Assembly: GCF_035581365.1 (NCBI RefSeq)
Contig: NZ_CP141590.1
Span: 3,220,001-3,284,000 of the forward strand
Source of the DNA: Tsuneonella sp. CC-YZS046
Lineage (GTDB): Bacteria; Pseudomonadota; Alphaproteobacteria; Sphingomonadales; Sphingomonadaceae
Direction of reading: 5' to 3'
DNA: 64,000 nucleotides
The stretch's first letter is position 1; each line of letters opens with the position of its first letter. The position numbers were made by a program, and so were the translations under genes. This document shows, piece after piece, positions 16,242 through 24,611 of the stretch. The notes below the pieces were generated by a model that worked only from the letters and a program-made list of their open reading frames with translations, had not been told where the DNA came from and did not search any database.

Positions 16242-17432
16242 ATGGACTTCAACTATTCCGAGGAAGAGCAGCGCTTCCGCAGCGAGGTTCGTGCGTGGCT
16301 GGCCGATGCCTTGCCGAAGGGCTGGGGCAAGACGGTTTTCGAGCCGGAAGACGAGGACGAACGCGCCCATTTCCGCATCGACTGGGAGCGCAAGCTCTAT
16401 GAAGGCGGGTGGAGCGGCATCAGCTGGCCCAAGAAATATGGCGGCCGTGGCGCGACCCTGGTCGAACAGGGCATCTTCGCGGAAGAACTGGCCCGTGCCC
16501 AGGCCCCGGAAGGCATCAACGTGATCGGCCGTAATCTGGCGGCCACCACGCTGATGCACCATGGTTCGGAAGCGCAGCGCGAACGCTACCTGCCAAAGAT
16601 TCTCTCCGCCGATGAAATCTGGTGCCAGGGCTTCTCCGAACCGAATGCCGGTTCCGATCTTGCCTCCTCGCGCTGCCGGGCCGATCTCGACGGCGATGAG
16701 TTCGTCATCAACGGGCAGAAAATCTGGACCAGCTTCGCCCAATATTCCCAATGGTGCATCCTGTTGGCGCGGACCGATCAGAGCGCCCCGAAGCACAAGG
16801 GACTGAGCTTCTTCCTGGTCGACATGAGCACGCCGGGGATCACCATCCGTCCGCTCACCCAGATTTCGGGTGAGAAGGAATTCAACGAAACCTTCTTCGA
16901 GAATGTCCGCATCCCGAAGGAAAACCTCGTCGGCGAATTGAACGATGGCTGGCGGATCGCAATGACCACGCTGTCTTACGAGCGTGGCGCGGAAGATGCG
17001 CTCGCCCGGCAGATCCGCTTCAAGCAGGAGCTTGACCTGCTGATCGAAACCGCCGGCGAGGTCGAGCTTGGCGAGGGGAAGGCGATTGACAATCCCGCCG
17101 TTCGTCAGCGCCTGGCCCAATCCATCGTCGATCTCGAATTGATGCGGATGAACTGCCTGCGGGAGTTCAGCAAGGCGATCAAGGGCGAGAAGCCCGGCCC
17201 CGAAAGCTCGATGATGAAGCTCTACTGGAGCCATGTGGCGCAGGACATGGCCGATATGTCTATCGAGATTCTCGGGCCGGAGGGTCTGCTCATGCAGGGA
17301 GACGAGGATGCGCTGGCTCGCGGGCGCTTCCCGATGAGCTGCCTGCAGAGCCGCGCCTTCACGATCTATTCCGGCACGTCCGAGATCCAGCGCAACATCA
17401 TCGCCGAGCGCGTGCTCGGTCTGCCGAAGTAG
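16242..17432 (+). CDS. Acyl-CoA dehydrogenase, catalytic subunit of a heteromeric pair
   Basis: 396 residues. FAD/substrate motifs WCQGFSEPNAGSDLAS (127-142) and INGQKIWTS are present. The base position used by short-chain enzymes near the C-terminus reads IYSGTSEIQ (Ser instead of Glu), while SYERG places a Glu at residue 247, the helix-G position used by isovaleryl-CoA-type and steroid FadE26-type enzymes. It is 7 nt from a second, shorter-looking dehydrogenase gene, the arrangement of alpha2-beta2 enzymes that handle bulky cyclic acyl-CoAs. Reaction: alpha,beta-desaturation of acyl-CoA, electrons to ETF. Confidence 0.92.
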   Translation: MDFNYSEEEQRFRSEVRAWLADALPKGWGKTVFEPEDEDERAHFRIDWERKLYEGGWSGISWPKKYGGRGATLVEQGIFAEELARAQAPEGINVIGRNLAATTLMHHGSEAQRERYLPKILSADEIWCQGFSEPNAGSDLASSRCRADLDGDEFVINGQKIWTSFAQYSQWCILLARTDQSAPKHKGLSFFLVDMSTPGITIRPLTQISGEKEFNETFFENVRIPKENLVGELNDGWRIAMTTLSYERGAEDALARQIRFKQELDLLIETAGEVELGEGKAIDNPAVRQRLAQSIVDLELMRMNCLREFSKAIKGEKPGPESSMMKLYWSHVAQDMADMSIEILGPEGLLMQGDEDALARGRFPMSCLQSRAFTIYSGTSEIQRNIIAERVLGLPK

Positions 17433-17439
17433 GGCCGTC

Positions 17440-18564
17440 ATGAATTTCGACTTCAACGAAGAACAATACATGTTCCAGGAGACGGTTCGTGAGAGCCTCT
17501 CCGCCGAATATCCGATCGACCTTCTTCGCGACGGTGGCGATCCGGTGGCGCTTGAAGCGGAGCTGTGGCCGAAGCTGGCCGAGCTGGGTCTGTTCGGCCT
17601 GCTGGTTCCCGAAGAGCAGGGCGGCCTTGGCCTGACCACGGTCGATCTGGCACTGATCGCCGAGGAATTCGGCGCTGCGCTGGTTCCCTTGACGGTGACC
17701 GACACCATCGCGGCCAGCCTCGTCATCGCCAAATTCGGCGACGATGCGCAGAAGGCGAAGTGGCTGGAGGACCTTTCCACAGGCGGCCTCCGCGTGGCGT
17801 TCGCGGTCTATGAGAAGGACGGCGGCTATGCGGCTGAGGGTTTCGCCTCGGCGCTGACTGCCGACAACCGCCTCAATGGCAGGAAGCTGCTGGTGGCGGG
17901 CGCCGATCGCGCCGATCTGCTGCTGGTGATCGCCAGAGACGCCACTGGCGAGCTAGTCCTGCTGGTTGTGGACCGCGAGCGGGCCGGTATATCCGTTTCT
18001 CGCGAAGAGGCACTGGATATCAGCGGCGATTACTACAGCATCGGCTTCGATAATGTCGCGATTGCCGAGGAAGATATTCTTGGCTCCGCCAGCGCGGCGA
18101 ATGTAGCTTATGTGTTGGATCTGCTGGCGACGATCGCCTCGCTCGGCATGGTCGGCATCGGCGGCAGGCTGCTCGATGTCACGCTCGGCTATGTGAAGGA
18201 ACGCGTGCAGTTCGGCCAGCCGATCGGGGCGTTCCAGGCGATCAAGCATCGTTGCGCCGATATGGCGGTCGATCTGAATACGGCCCGTTCCGGCGCTTAT
18301 TACGCTGCCTGGGCAATGGCCTCGGCCGATGTGGACGAGCGTGAGCGCGCGGTGTCGATGGCCAAGTCAAAGGCCAACCGGATGGCCGTGCATGTGATGC
18401 GCGAGGCGATCCAGCTGCATGGCGGCATGGGCTACACCTGGGAAATGGCGCTGCATTTCCATTATCGCCGGGGCCGTCTGCTCGGCACGCTTTACGGATC
18501 GACCGAGTATCATCAGGAACGCGTGCTGGCGGGCACCGTCGCCTTGCTGGCGGCGGAGCAGTAA
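17440..18564 (+). CDS. Acyl-CoA dehydrogenase, partner subunit of a heteromeric pair
   Basis: 374 residues. N-terminal FNEEQYMFQETVRESL and C-terminal RVQFGQPIGAFQAIKHR and QLHGGMGYTWE motifs give the FAD-binding part, whereas the central substrate region is divergent and no obvious catalytic Glu is seen at the helix-G position (NVAYVLDLLATIASLG). This matches the non-catalytic, FAD-contributing subunit of FadE27-like heteromers. The start follows the preceding stop by 7 nt. Likely forms alpha2-beta2 with the upstream product. Confidence 0.9.
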   Translation: MNFDFNEEQYMFQETVRESLSAEYPIDLLRDGGDPVALEAELWPKLAELGLFGLLVPEEQGGLGLTTVDLALIAEEFGAALVPLTVTDTIAASLVIAKFGDDAQKAKWLEDLSTGGLRVAFAVYEKDGGYAAEGFASALTADNRLNGRKLLVAGADRADLLLVIARDATGELVLLVVDRERAGISVSREEALDISGDYYSIGFDNVAIAEEDILGSASAANVAYVLDLLATIASLGMVGIGGRLLDVTLGYVKERVQFGQPIGAFQAIKHRCADMAVDLNTARSGAYYAAWAMASADVDERERAVSMAKSKANRMAVHVMREAIQLHGGMGYTWEMALHFHYRRGRLLGTLYGSTEYHQERVLAGTVALLAAEQ

Positions 18565-18567
18565 TCC

Positions 18568-19617
18568 ATGAAGATGAAGGCGATCCGACTTTCGGAATTC
18601 GGCGGACCTTCCGTCCTGCATCAGGTGGAAGTCCCGGTTCCGGAATTCACCGCGGATCAGATGCTGGTTCGCGTGGCTGGTTGCGGCGTATGCGGACACG
18701 ATCTGCTCAACCGGGCGGGCCATTTCTCCACCACCCAATTGCCTTGCGTGATGGGGCATGAAGTTGCCGGGGAAGTGGTCGAGGTCGGATCGCTCATCAC
18801 CAGGTTCAAGGTCGGCGACCGGGTCGCGATGATCCAGCGGATCGGTTGCGGCACCTGCATTCCCTGCCGCAATGGGCAGGAGAATATCTGCGTTTCAGGC
18901 GCCGGATTCTATGGCGAGCAGATCTCGGGCGGCTATGGCGAATATGTCATCGCTTCGGAGCGCAATACGTTGCATCTGCCGGAGGAAATCCCGCTCGATG
19001 TCGCTCCTGTGCTCAGCTGCGCCATCGGCACGGGCTATCATGCGCTGCGCCGGGCTGCGTTGCCGATCGGAAGCACGGTGCTGATTACCGGGGCTTCCGG
19101 CGGTGTAGGCATCCATGCGGTGCGCCTTGCTGCGCTTGGCGGCCTGCGCGTTGTCGCTGCAACGACGTCGCCCGCGAAAGCTCAGCAATTGAAGGACGCC
19201 GGTGCCGATCACGTGGTGGTCGCAGGCGGGGGCGGCTTCCACAAGGAACTGCGCGACTGGACCGATGGCATCGGCGTGGATGGCGTGCTCGAGATCGCTG
19301 GCGCCGCGACCTTCCCGTCGAGCGTGCGCTCGATCCGGGCCGGCGGCCGCATGGTGGTGGTGGGCACGATGGAGCCGGGCAACTGGCCGTTCAATCCCGC
19401 GCTTTCGATCCTCAAGGAACTGGAGTTCATCGGCAGCGCCCACGCGACGCTGAACGATTTGCGCAAGATCATCCAGATTGTGGCCGATGGGAAGATCACG
19501 CCGGAAATCGGCCGGGTCATGCCGGTCAGCGAAGCGGCTGAAGCACATCGCGCGATGGAAGCAAAAGAAATCACTGGTCGTGTCGTGCTGATGCACGATC
19601 ACGCCATGGCGAATTGA
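18568..19617 (+). CDS. Zinc-dependent medium-chain alcohol dehydrogenase
   Basis: 349 residues beginning 3 nt after the dehydrogenase stop. The catalytic-zinc motif GCGVCGHD and GHEVAGEV, the structural-zinc cysteines CGTCIPCRNGQENIC, and the Rossmann loop TGASGGVGIH are all present. NAD(P)-dependent oxidation of a primary or secondary alcohol is expected. Being in the middle of an acyl-CoA operon, it may prepare an aldehyde or ketone intermediate. Confidence 0.9.
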   Translation: MKMKAIRLSEFGGPSVLHQVEVPVPEFTADQMLVRVAGCGVCGHDLLNRAGHFSTTQLPCVMGHEVAGEVVEVGSLITRFKVGDRVAMIQRIGCGTCIPCRNGQENICVSGAGFYGEQISGGYGEYVIASERNTLHLPEEIPLDVAPVLSCAIGTGYHALRRAALPIGSTVLITGASGGVGIHAVRLAALGGLRVVAATTSPAKAQQLKDAGADHVVVAGGGGFHKELRDWTDGIGVDGVLEIAGAATFPSSVRSIRAGGRMVVVGTMEPGNWPFNPALSILKELEFIGSAHATLNDLRKIIQIVADGKITPEIGRVMPVSEAAEAHRAMEAKEITGRVVLMHDHAMAN

Positions 19618-19634
19618 GATAGAGAGGATTTTCG

Positions 19635-21095
19635 ATGCAGATCGGTTCGATCATCCGCCGGGCAGCTCTCCAATACAAGGATGCGCCTTGCATTACCGAA
19701 GGCGACCGCACTCTCAGTTTCCGTGACTTCGATGCGGCGACCGATCGTCTCGGCAATGCGCTGATCGCCAAGGGCCTCAATCCGGGCGACCGGGTTGCGG
19801 TGCTGCTGCCCAATTCCACGGAATGCCTGATCGCCTATTATGCGATCCTCAAGGCCGGGCTGGTGCGCGTTCAGCTCAATGTGAAGGAAACGCTCGACAC
19901 CCATCTGCACAAGCTCGAAGCCTCGCAATCGCGCTGTGTGATCCACGACGGGATCGAAGGGCTGGATACGGAAATCCAGATCCAGCTTCCCGAACTGCTG
20001 GACATGATCGCCAAGGGCGAGAACAAGCCCTGCGCGGTGGACCGCGATCTGGATGCGCCGCTGCGCTTCGCGTTCACCGGCGGGACCACGGGCAAGTCCA
20101 AGGTGGTTGTGCTCACAACCCGCACCGATCTGGTCGAAATCAATGTCTTCCTGGCCGATCTCATTCCCGAGCTGGCCGAAGGGGAAATCTTCCTGCACGG
20201 GGCGCCGATCGCCCATGCCGGGGGAGCCTATTTCCTGCCCTCGATCATTCGCGGCGTACATTCGGTCATGATGACCAAATTCGACACGACCGAATATCTC
20301 CAGCTGGCGGAGCAGACCCGGGCGTCCTATTCCTTCCTGGTGCCGACCATGCTGGCCATGCTGCTGGACGATCCGGTCTGCAACCAGGTGAAGACCAGCT
20401 TCAAGATCATTTCCTACGGCGGCTCCTCCATTTCGCCCAATGTGATGAAGCGGGGCGAGGAGCGCTTCGGCCGCGTGTTCGCGCAATGCTATGGCCAGGC
20501 CGAAAGCCCGATGGCGATCACCTATCTGCGCCCGGAACATCACGACCGCGTGGGTTCCTGCGGACGTCCGTTCTCGGTGGTCGAGGTGGCGATCTTCGAC
20601 GACGAGGACAATCCGCTGCCGCCGGGCGAGCGTGGCGAGATCGTCTGCCGCGGCCCGCAGACCATGGCGGGATACTGGCAGATGCCGGAAAAGACCGCCG
20701 AGGCCTTTCGCAATGGCTGGCTCCACACCGGCGACATCGGCATCATGGACGAGGACGGCTTCTTCTACATCGTCGATCGCAAGAACGACATGCTGATCTC
20801 GGGCGGCTACAATATCTACCCGCGCGAGGTCGAGGACGGCCTGATGGATTATCCCGGCGTCTCCGAAGTGGCGGTGGTCGGCCTGCCGGACGAGAAATGG
20901 GGCGATCGCGTGGTGGCGGTGGTCGCCGGAACCGGCGATCTCGATCCGGAGGCGATCATGGAATTCGCGCGTGGGAAGCTTTCGAGCGTGAAGCGCCCGA
21001 AGGAAATCCACGTGTGGGACGAATTGCCCAAGAGCGGCGCGAACAAGATTCTGCGCCGTTCGGTGCGTGACAAATTGCTGGAAGCGGCAAAGTAA
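19635..21095 (+). CDS. Acyl-CoA synthetase (AMP-forming ligase)
   Basis: 486 residues; GAGAGGA upstream. The P-loop reads FTGGTTGKSKVV (a variant of YTSGTTG), followed by YGQAES, GWLHTGDIG and DRKNDMLISGGYNIYP, and the C-terminal lid Lys in SGANKILRR. It is slightly short for the family because the N-terminal domain is compact. It activates a carboxylic acid to its CoA ester with ATP, the entry step for this operon. It is followed after 55 nt by the biotin carboxylase genes. Confidence 0.92.
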   Translation: MQIGSIIRRAALQYKDAPCITEGDRTLSFRDFDAATDRLGNALIAKGLNPGDRVAVLLPNSTECLIAYYAILKAGLVRVQLNVKETLDTHLHKLEASQSRCVIHDGIEGLDTEIQIQLPELLDMIAKGENKPCAVDRDLDAPLRFAFTGGTTGKSKVVVLTTRTDLVEINVFLADLIPELAEGEIFLHGAPIAHAGGAYFLPSIIRGVHSVMMTKFDTTEYLQLAEQTRASYSFLVPTMLAMLLDDPVCNQVKTSFKIISYGGSSISPNVMKRGEERFGRVFAQCYGQAESPMAITYLRPEHHDRVGSCGRPFSVVEVAIFDDEDNPLPPGERGEIVCRGPQTMAGYWQMPEKTAEAFRNGWLHTGDIGIMDEDGFFYIVDRKNDMLISGGYNIYPREVEDGLMDYPGVSEVAVVGLPDEKWGDRVVAVVAGTGDLDPEAIMEFARGKLSSVKRPKEIHVWDELPKSGANKILRRSVRDKLLEAAK

Positions 21096-21150
21096 TCTGC
21101 TGGCTGATTATCGGCTGGCTTGGGATTCAATTTTCGGGAGCGAGTGACAG

Positions 21151-21660
21151 GTGTCTGACAACTCAAAAGACGTAGTGGCGATTGTCGATTTGTTCGAACA
21201 ATCCGATTGGGACGAATTGCACATCGAACTGGACGGGTTGCACCTGTTCCTTTCGCGCCGCGCCGATGCGCAGCTGACCTCGGGCATCGGCGGCGGTCTT
21301 GCCGCTGCTCCGGCGGCTGTCGCTGCGCCTGCCGCCGCTGCTCCGGCGGCCCCGGCCGCAGCGCCCGCCGCTTCGGCTCCCGCTGCAAGCGCGCCGGCTG
21401 CGGACAGCATTCCGGCCAATTGGGTGGCGGTCACTGCGCCGAACCTCGGCACTTTCTACCGCGCGCCGAAGCCGGGCGCCGCGCCCTTCGTGGAAATCGG
21501 CCAGCAGGTCACGGAAGACACCGAAATCTGCCTGCTCGAGGTGATGAAGCTCTTCACCGCGGTGAAGGCTGGCGTTTCCGGCAAGGTCGTGCAGGTTTGC
21601 GTCAACGATGCCGACATGGTCGAGCACGGACAGCCGCTGTTCTACGTCGAAAAGGCCTGA
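21151..21660 (+). CDS. Biotin carboxyl carrier protein subunit
   Basis: 169 residues from GTG; CGGGAG lies 10 nt upstream. An N-terminal AccB-like region (to about 50) is joined by an Ala/Pro-rich linker (about 51-85) to a biotinyl domain with LLEVMKLF; Lys133 is the biotin site, and the flanking residues are V-M-K-L-F rather than the usual A-M-K-M. It shuttles carboxyl groups between the two enzymes encoded next. Although it resembles AccB, the neighbouring carboxyltransferase is of the pyruvate-carboxylase type, so fatty-acid synthesis is not its likely role. Confidence 0.9.
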   Translation: MSDNSKDVVAIVDLFEQSDWDELHIELDGLHLFLSRRADAQLTSGIGGGLAAAPAAVAAPAAAAPAAPAAAPAASAPAASAPAADSIPANWVAVTAPNLGTFYRAPKPGAAPFVEIGQQVTEDTEICLLEVMKLFTAVKAGVSGKVVQVCVNDADMVEHGQPLFYVEKA

Positions 21661-21663
21661 CTC

Positions 21664-23034
21664 GTGGCGATCAAACGCCTTTTTGTCGCCAATCGGGGCG
21701 AAATCGCGGTTCGCGTTCTGCGCACCGCGAAGGCGCTTGGCATCGAGACGGTGATCGGGGTTTCCGCCGCCGATAAGGACAGCATGGGCGCGCACATGGC
21801 CGATCGAGCGGTCGTGCTTGGCCCGGCGCCGTCGACCAAGAGCTATCTCGATGTGAACCTGGTGGTCCATGCCGCCGTTGCGACGGGATGCGATGCCTTG
21901 CATCCGGGCTACGGCTTCCTGTCGGAAAAGCCGGAGCTTGCCCGGCTCTGCGAGCAGGAAGGGATCGTCTTTGTCGGCCCTCGGCCGGATTCCATCGAAA
22001 TTCTGGGCGACAAGATCTCATCGCGTGAACTGGCGGCCGAGGCCAATGTGCAGACCGTGCCCGGGACGGATCATATCCGCACCGTGGAGGAAGCGAAGCA
22101 GGCAGCGGAAAAGCTCGGCTATCCGGTGGTCATGAAGGCGACTGCCGGCGGCGGCGGTCGCGGCATGTTCAAGGCGGTTTCGCCGGAAGAACTGGAAGCC
22201 TCGTTCGAGCGTGCCTCTCGCGAAGCGGAGAGCGCCTTTGGCGACAATCGCCTCTATATGGAACGTTTCGTCGAACGGGCGCGCCATGTGGAAGTGCAGA
22301 TCGTCGGCGATGGCGAAGGCAATGTCGTCCATTTCGGCGAGCGGGACTGCACCGTCCAGCGCCGTTATCAGAAGCTGATCGAGGAAGCGCCGGCCACGGC
22401 GGTGCCGGACGATGTCCGCAAGCGGCTGCATGAATCCGCGGTGCGCCTGACCTCGACCGCGAAATATCGCAATGCCGGCACGGTCGAGTTCCTCTACGAC
22501 GTTGATCGCAACGATTTCTACTTCATCGAGGTCAATTCGCGCATCCAGGTCGAGCACCCGGTGACGGAAGAGATCACCGGGCGTGATCTGATCGCTTGCC
22601 AGCTTCGCGTAGCGGGCGGCGAAGGAATCGGCATCACCCAGGACGAAGTGGAAGTTCGGGGCCATGCCATCGAATGCCGGATCAATGCCGAGGATGCGCA
22701 GCGCGATTTCGCACCGTCACCCGGGCGGATCACCAAATGGAATCCGCCGCAGGGTGAGGGCATCCGCCTGGATAGCCATGCCGGGCAGGGTTATCTCGTT
22801 CCGCCCTTCTACGATTCCATGATTGGCAAGCTGATCGTGTATGGGAAGGACCGCAACGAAGCGATCGACAAGCTGATCGCGGCGATCAATGCATTCGAGC
22901 TGGAAGGGATCAAGACCACGATGCCGCTTGCGGCGTTCATCGTCGATCATCCCGATTTCCGGAACAACCAGATCACAACCCGCTGGGCCGAAGACAAGTG
23001 CCTGCCGGACTTTGACAAGAAGATGGGAAGCTGA
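21664..23034 (+). CDS. Biotin carboxylase subunit
   Basis: 456 residues from GTG, 3 nt after the carrier gene. The ATP-grasp features are complete: glycine-rich KATAGGGGRGM, the catalytic ERDCTVQRRYQKLIEEAP and EVNSRIQVEHPVTE. The product is an AccC/PycA-type stand-alone biotin carboxylase that carboxylates biotin with bicarbonate and ATP. Length equals AccC. It works with the flanking carrier and carboxyltransferase. Confidence 0.94.
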   Translation: MAIKRLFVANRGEIAVRVLRTAKALGIETVIGVSAADKDSMGAHMADRAVVLGPAPSTKSYLDVNLVVHAAVATGCDALHPGYGFLSEKPELARLCEQEGIVFVGPRPDSIEILGDKISSRELAAEANVQTVPGTDHIRTVEEAKQAAEKLGYPVVMKATAGGGGRGMFKAVSPEELEASFERASREAESAFGDNRLYMERFVERARHVEVQIVGDGEGNVVHFGERDCTVQRRYQKLIEEAPATAVPDDVRKRLHESAVRLTSTAKYRNAGTVEFLYDVDRNDFYFIEVNSRIQVEHPVTEEITGRDLIACQLRVAGGEGIGITQDEVEVRGHAIECRINAEDAQRDFAPSPGRITKWNPPQGEGIRLDSHAGQGYLVPPFYDSMIGKLIVYGKDRNEAIDKLIAAINAFELEGIKTTMPLAAFIVDHPDFRNNQITTRWAEDKCLPDFDKKMGS

Positions 23035-23038
23035 GCCG

Positions 23039-24502
23039 ATGGCCCATATCGAATTTCTCGACGAAACCATGCGTGACGGGCAGCAGAGCCTGTGGGGCCT
23101 GCGGATGCAGGCCGGGATGGCGCTGCCGGTATCTCCGCTGATCGACAGGACCGGGTTCAAGATCATCGACCTGACCGGCGGCGGCATGATGGACGTGCTG
23201 ATCCGCTACTGCCAGGAAGATTACTGGTCGGGCCTGGACCTGCTGGTCGCGTCGATGCCCAACACGCCGGTCCGCGCGGGCCTGCGCGCCAATGCCAACG
23301 TCACCTTCGGCATCACGCCGCCGGCGCTGATGGACCTGTGGGTGCGCCGCCTGTGCGCGCATGGCGTGCGCTCGTTCTGGCTGTATGACGTGCTGCTGGG
23401 CACCGACAATATGCGCCGGCTGGCCAAGGAAGCGAAGGCTGCGAACGGGGCGCAGGTCGCTGGCGCGATCATGTTCGCGCTTTCGCCGGTCCACACCGAT
23501 GAATATTTCATCGAGAAGGCCGGGATACTGGCTTCGGACCCCAACATCGACTCCATCCTGCTCTACGACACGGCGGGCGTTCTGGAGCGGGAGCGGCTGT
23601 CGACGCTGGTTCCGGCGCTGGTGAAGGTGGCCAACGGCAAGCCGATCGAGATGCATTCGAACAACCTGCTGGGAATGTCGGCCAAGGCCTATCTTGATGC
23701 GATCGATTTCGGGGTGTCGGTGATCCACACCGCCAGCCGGCCGATGGCCAATGGTCCCTCGGTGCCCTCGACCGAGATCATGGCCAAGAACGTCCAGCTC
23801 AAGGGCCATACCCATAATCTGGACGAATCGCTGTTCAAGCCGGTGGCCGATCATTTCGAGGCGGTCGGCAAGGCGGCGGGCTTCCTGGTGAACCAGTATG
23901 CCGAATATGATGTCTTCTCGATCGAGCACCAGATCCCTGGCGGGATGATGGGCACGTTCAAGGCGCAGCTGGCCAATCACAACATGATGGACAAGCTGGA
24001 CGAGGTTCTGGACGAGGTTGCGGCGGTGCGCCGCGATCTTGGCTATCCGGGGATGGCGACGCCGTTCAGCCAGCTTGTCGGCATTCAGGCGGTGCTCAAT
24101 GTGGTGACGGGCAAGCGCTATGGGACGGTACCGGACGAAGTGATCCAGTATGCCGCGGAATATTACGGCAAGCCCGTCGCGCCGGTGGACCCGGAAGTGA
24201 TGGACAAGATCATGTCGTCGAGCCGGGCCAAGGACGTGCTGGCCAATCCGCCGGAAGAGCCGACGCTGGAAGAGCTGAAGAAGCGTTACGGCACCGAGGA
24301 CGAGGACGAGCTGATCTATCGCGCCTTCCTGCCCGATGCCGACGTGGCGAAGATGCGTGCGGCCGGTCCGATCAAGACCACCTATCCGCTGCTGTCGACG
24401 CCGGAGCTGGAGCAGGCGCGCAAGCTGATGAAGATCGCCAACATGCCGGTGATCGAGGTGAAATCCTCCACCCTCAACATGACCCTGCGCAAATACGGTT
24501 GA
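23039..24502 (+). CDS. Carboxyltransferase of HMGL/pyruvate-carboxylase type with altered metal site
   Basis: 487 residues; the ATG lies 4 nt after the biotin carboxylase stop. The TIM-barrel start FLDETMRDGQQS (metal ligand Asp8) and the post-barrel helical part match PycB/OadA/transcarboxylase-5S. In those enzymes the metal is held by Asp, a carboxylated Lys in a KDMA motif and a HxH pair. Here the Lys position reads LLYDTAG (Tyr176), and the HxH reads MHSNN (His206 kept, second His is Asn208). Either the metal site differs or the acceptor is not a 2-oxo acid. Acceptor substrate unknown. Confidence 0.85.
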   Translation: MAHIEFLDETMRDGQQSLWGLRMQAGMALPVSPLIDRTGFKIIDLTGGGMMDVLIRYCQEDYWSGLDLLVASMPNTPVRAGLRANANVTFGITPPALMDLWVRRLCAHGVRSFWLYDVLLGTDNMRRLAKEAKAANGAQVAGAIMFALSPVHTDEYFIEKAGILASDPNIDSILLYDTAGVLERERLSTLVPALVKVANGKPIEMHSNNLLGMSAKAYLDAIDFGVSVIHTASRPMANGPSVPSTEIMAKNVQLKGHTHNLDESLFKPVADHFEAVGKAAGFLVNQYAEYDVFSIEHQIPGGMMGTFKAQLANHNMMDKLDEVLDEVAAVRRDLGYPGMATPFSQLVGIQAVLNVVTGKRYGTVPDEVIQYAAEYYGKPVAPVDPEVMDKIMSSSRAKDVLANPPEEPTLEELKKRYGTEDEDELIYRAFLPDADVAKMRAAGPIKTTYPLLSTPELEQARKLMKIANMPVIEVKSSTLNMTLRKYG

Positions 24503-24507
24503 TGCGT

Positions 24508-24581
24508 TCCGCTCCGAAAGGAGCGGACGACGGAAACGAGAAGGGCGGTGTTCCATTCCGGAGCACCGCCCTTCTGCTTTT
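24508..24581. terminator. Tandem hairpins with bidirectional terminator
   Basis: A first stem TCCGCTCC/GGAGCGGA with a GAAA tetraloop (24508-24527) is followed by a long stem 24539-24550 with 24564-24575 (12 perfect pairs, continued inside by a short inner stem) and TTTT at 24578-24581. It lies between convergent transcripts and should stop both. Confidence 0.85.
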
Positions 24582-24611
24582 CAATATGCTTCAAAGATCA
24601 GGATTGAAGCC

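Noticed and set aside
14334-17780. Very long minus-strand ORF of more than 1100 codons
   Set aside because: It lies antisense to the MBL, crotonase and acyl-CoA dehydrogenase genes with clear motifs. Long antisense frames are expected in GC-rich coding DNA, and its translation shows no domain.
11312-19617. Classical steroid side-chain degradation cluster
   Set aside because: The acyl-CoA dehydrogenase pair and DUF35 proteins resemble it, but no KstD, HsaA-D, KshAB or IpdAB signatures were recognised. Only the enzyme logic is shared.
21151-23034. Carrier and biotin carboxylase genes as fatty acid synthesis accB-accC
   Set aside because: The third gene is an HMGL-type carboxyltransferase, the biotin motif is V-M-K-L-F and the genes follow an acyl-CoA ligase in a catabolic operon.
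22889-23038. Upstream extension of the carboxyltransferase reading frame
   Set aside because: It overlaps the biotin carboxylase gene, is Arg/Ser-rich and unconserved; the ATG at 23039 begins the conserved barrel sequence 4 nt after the previous stop.
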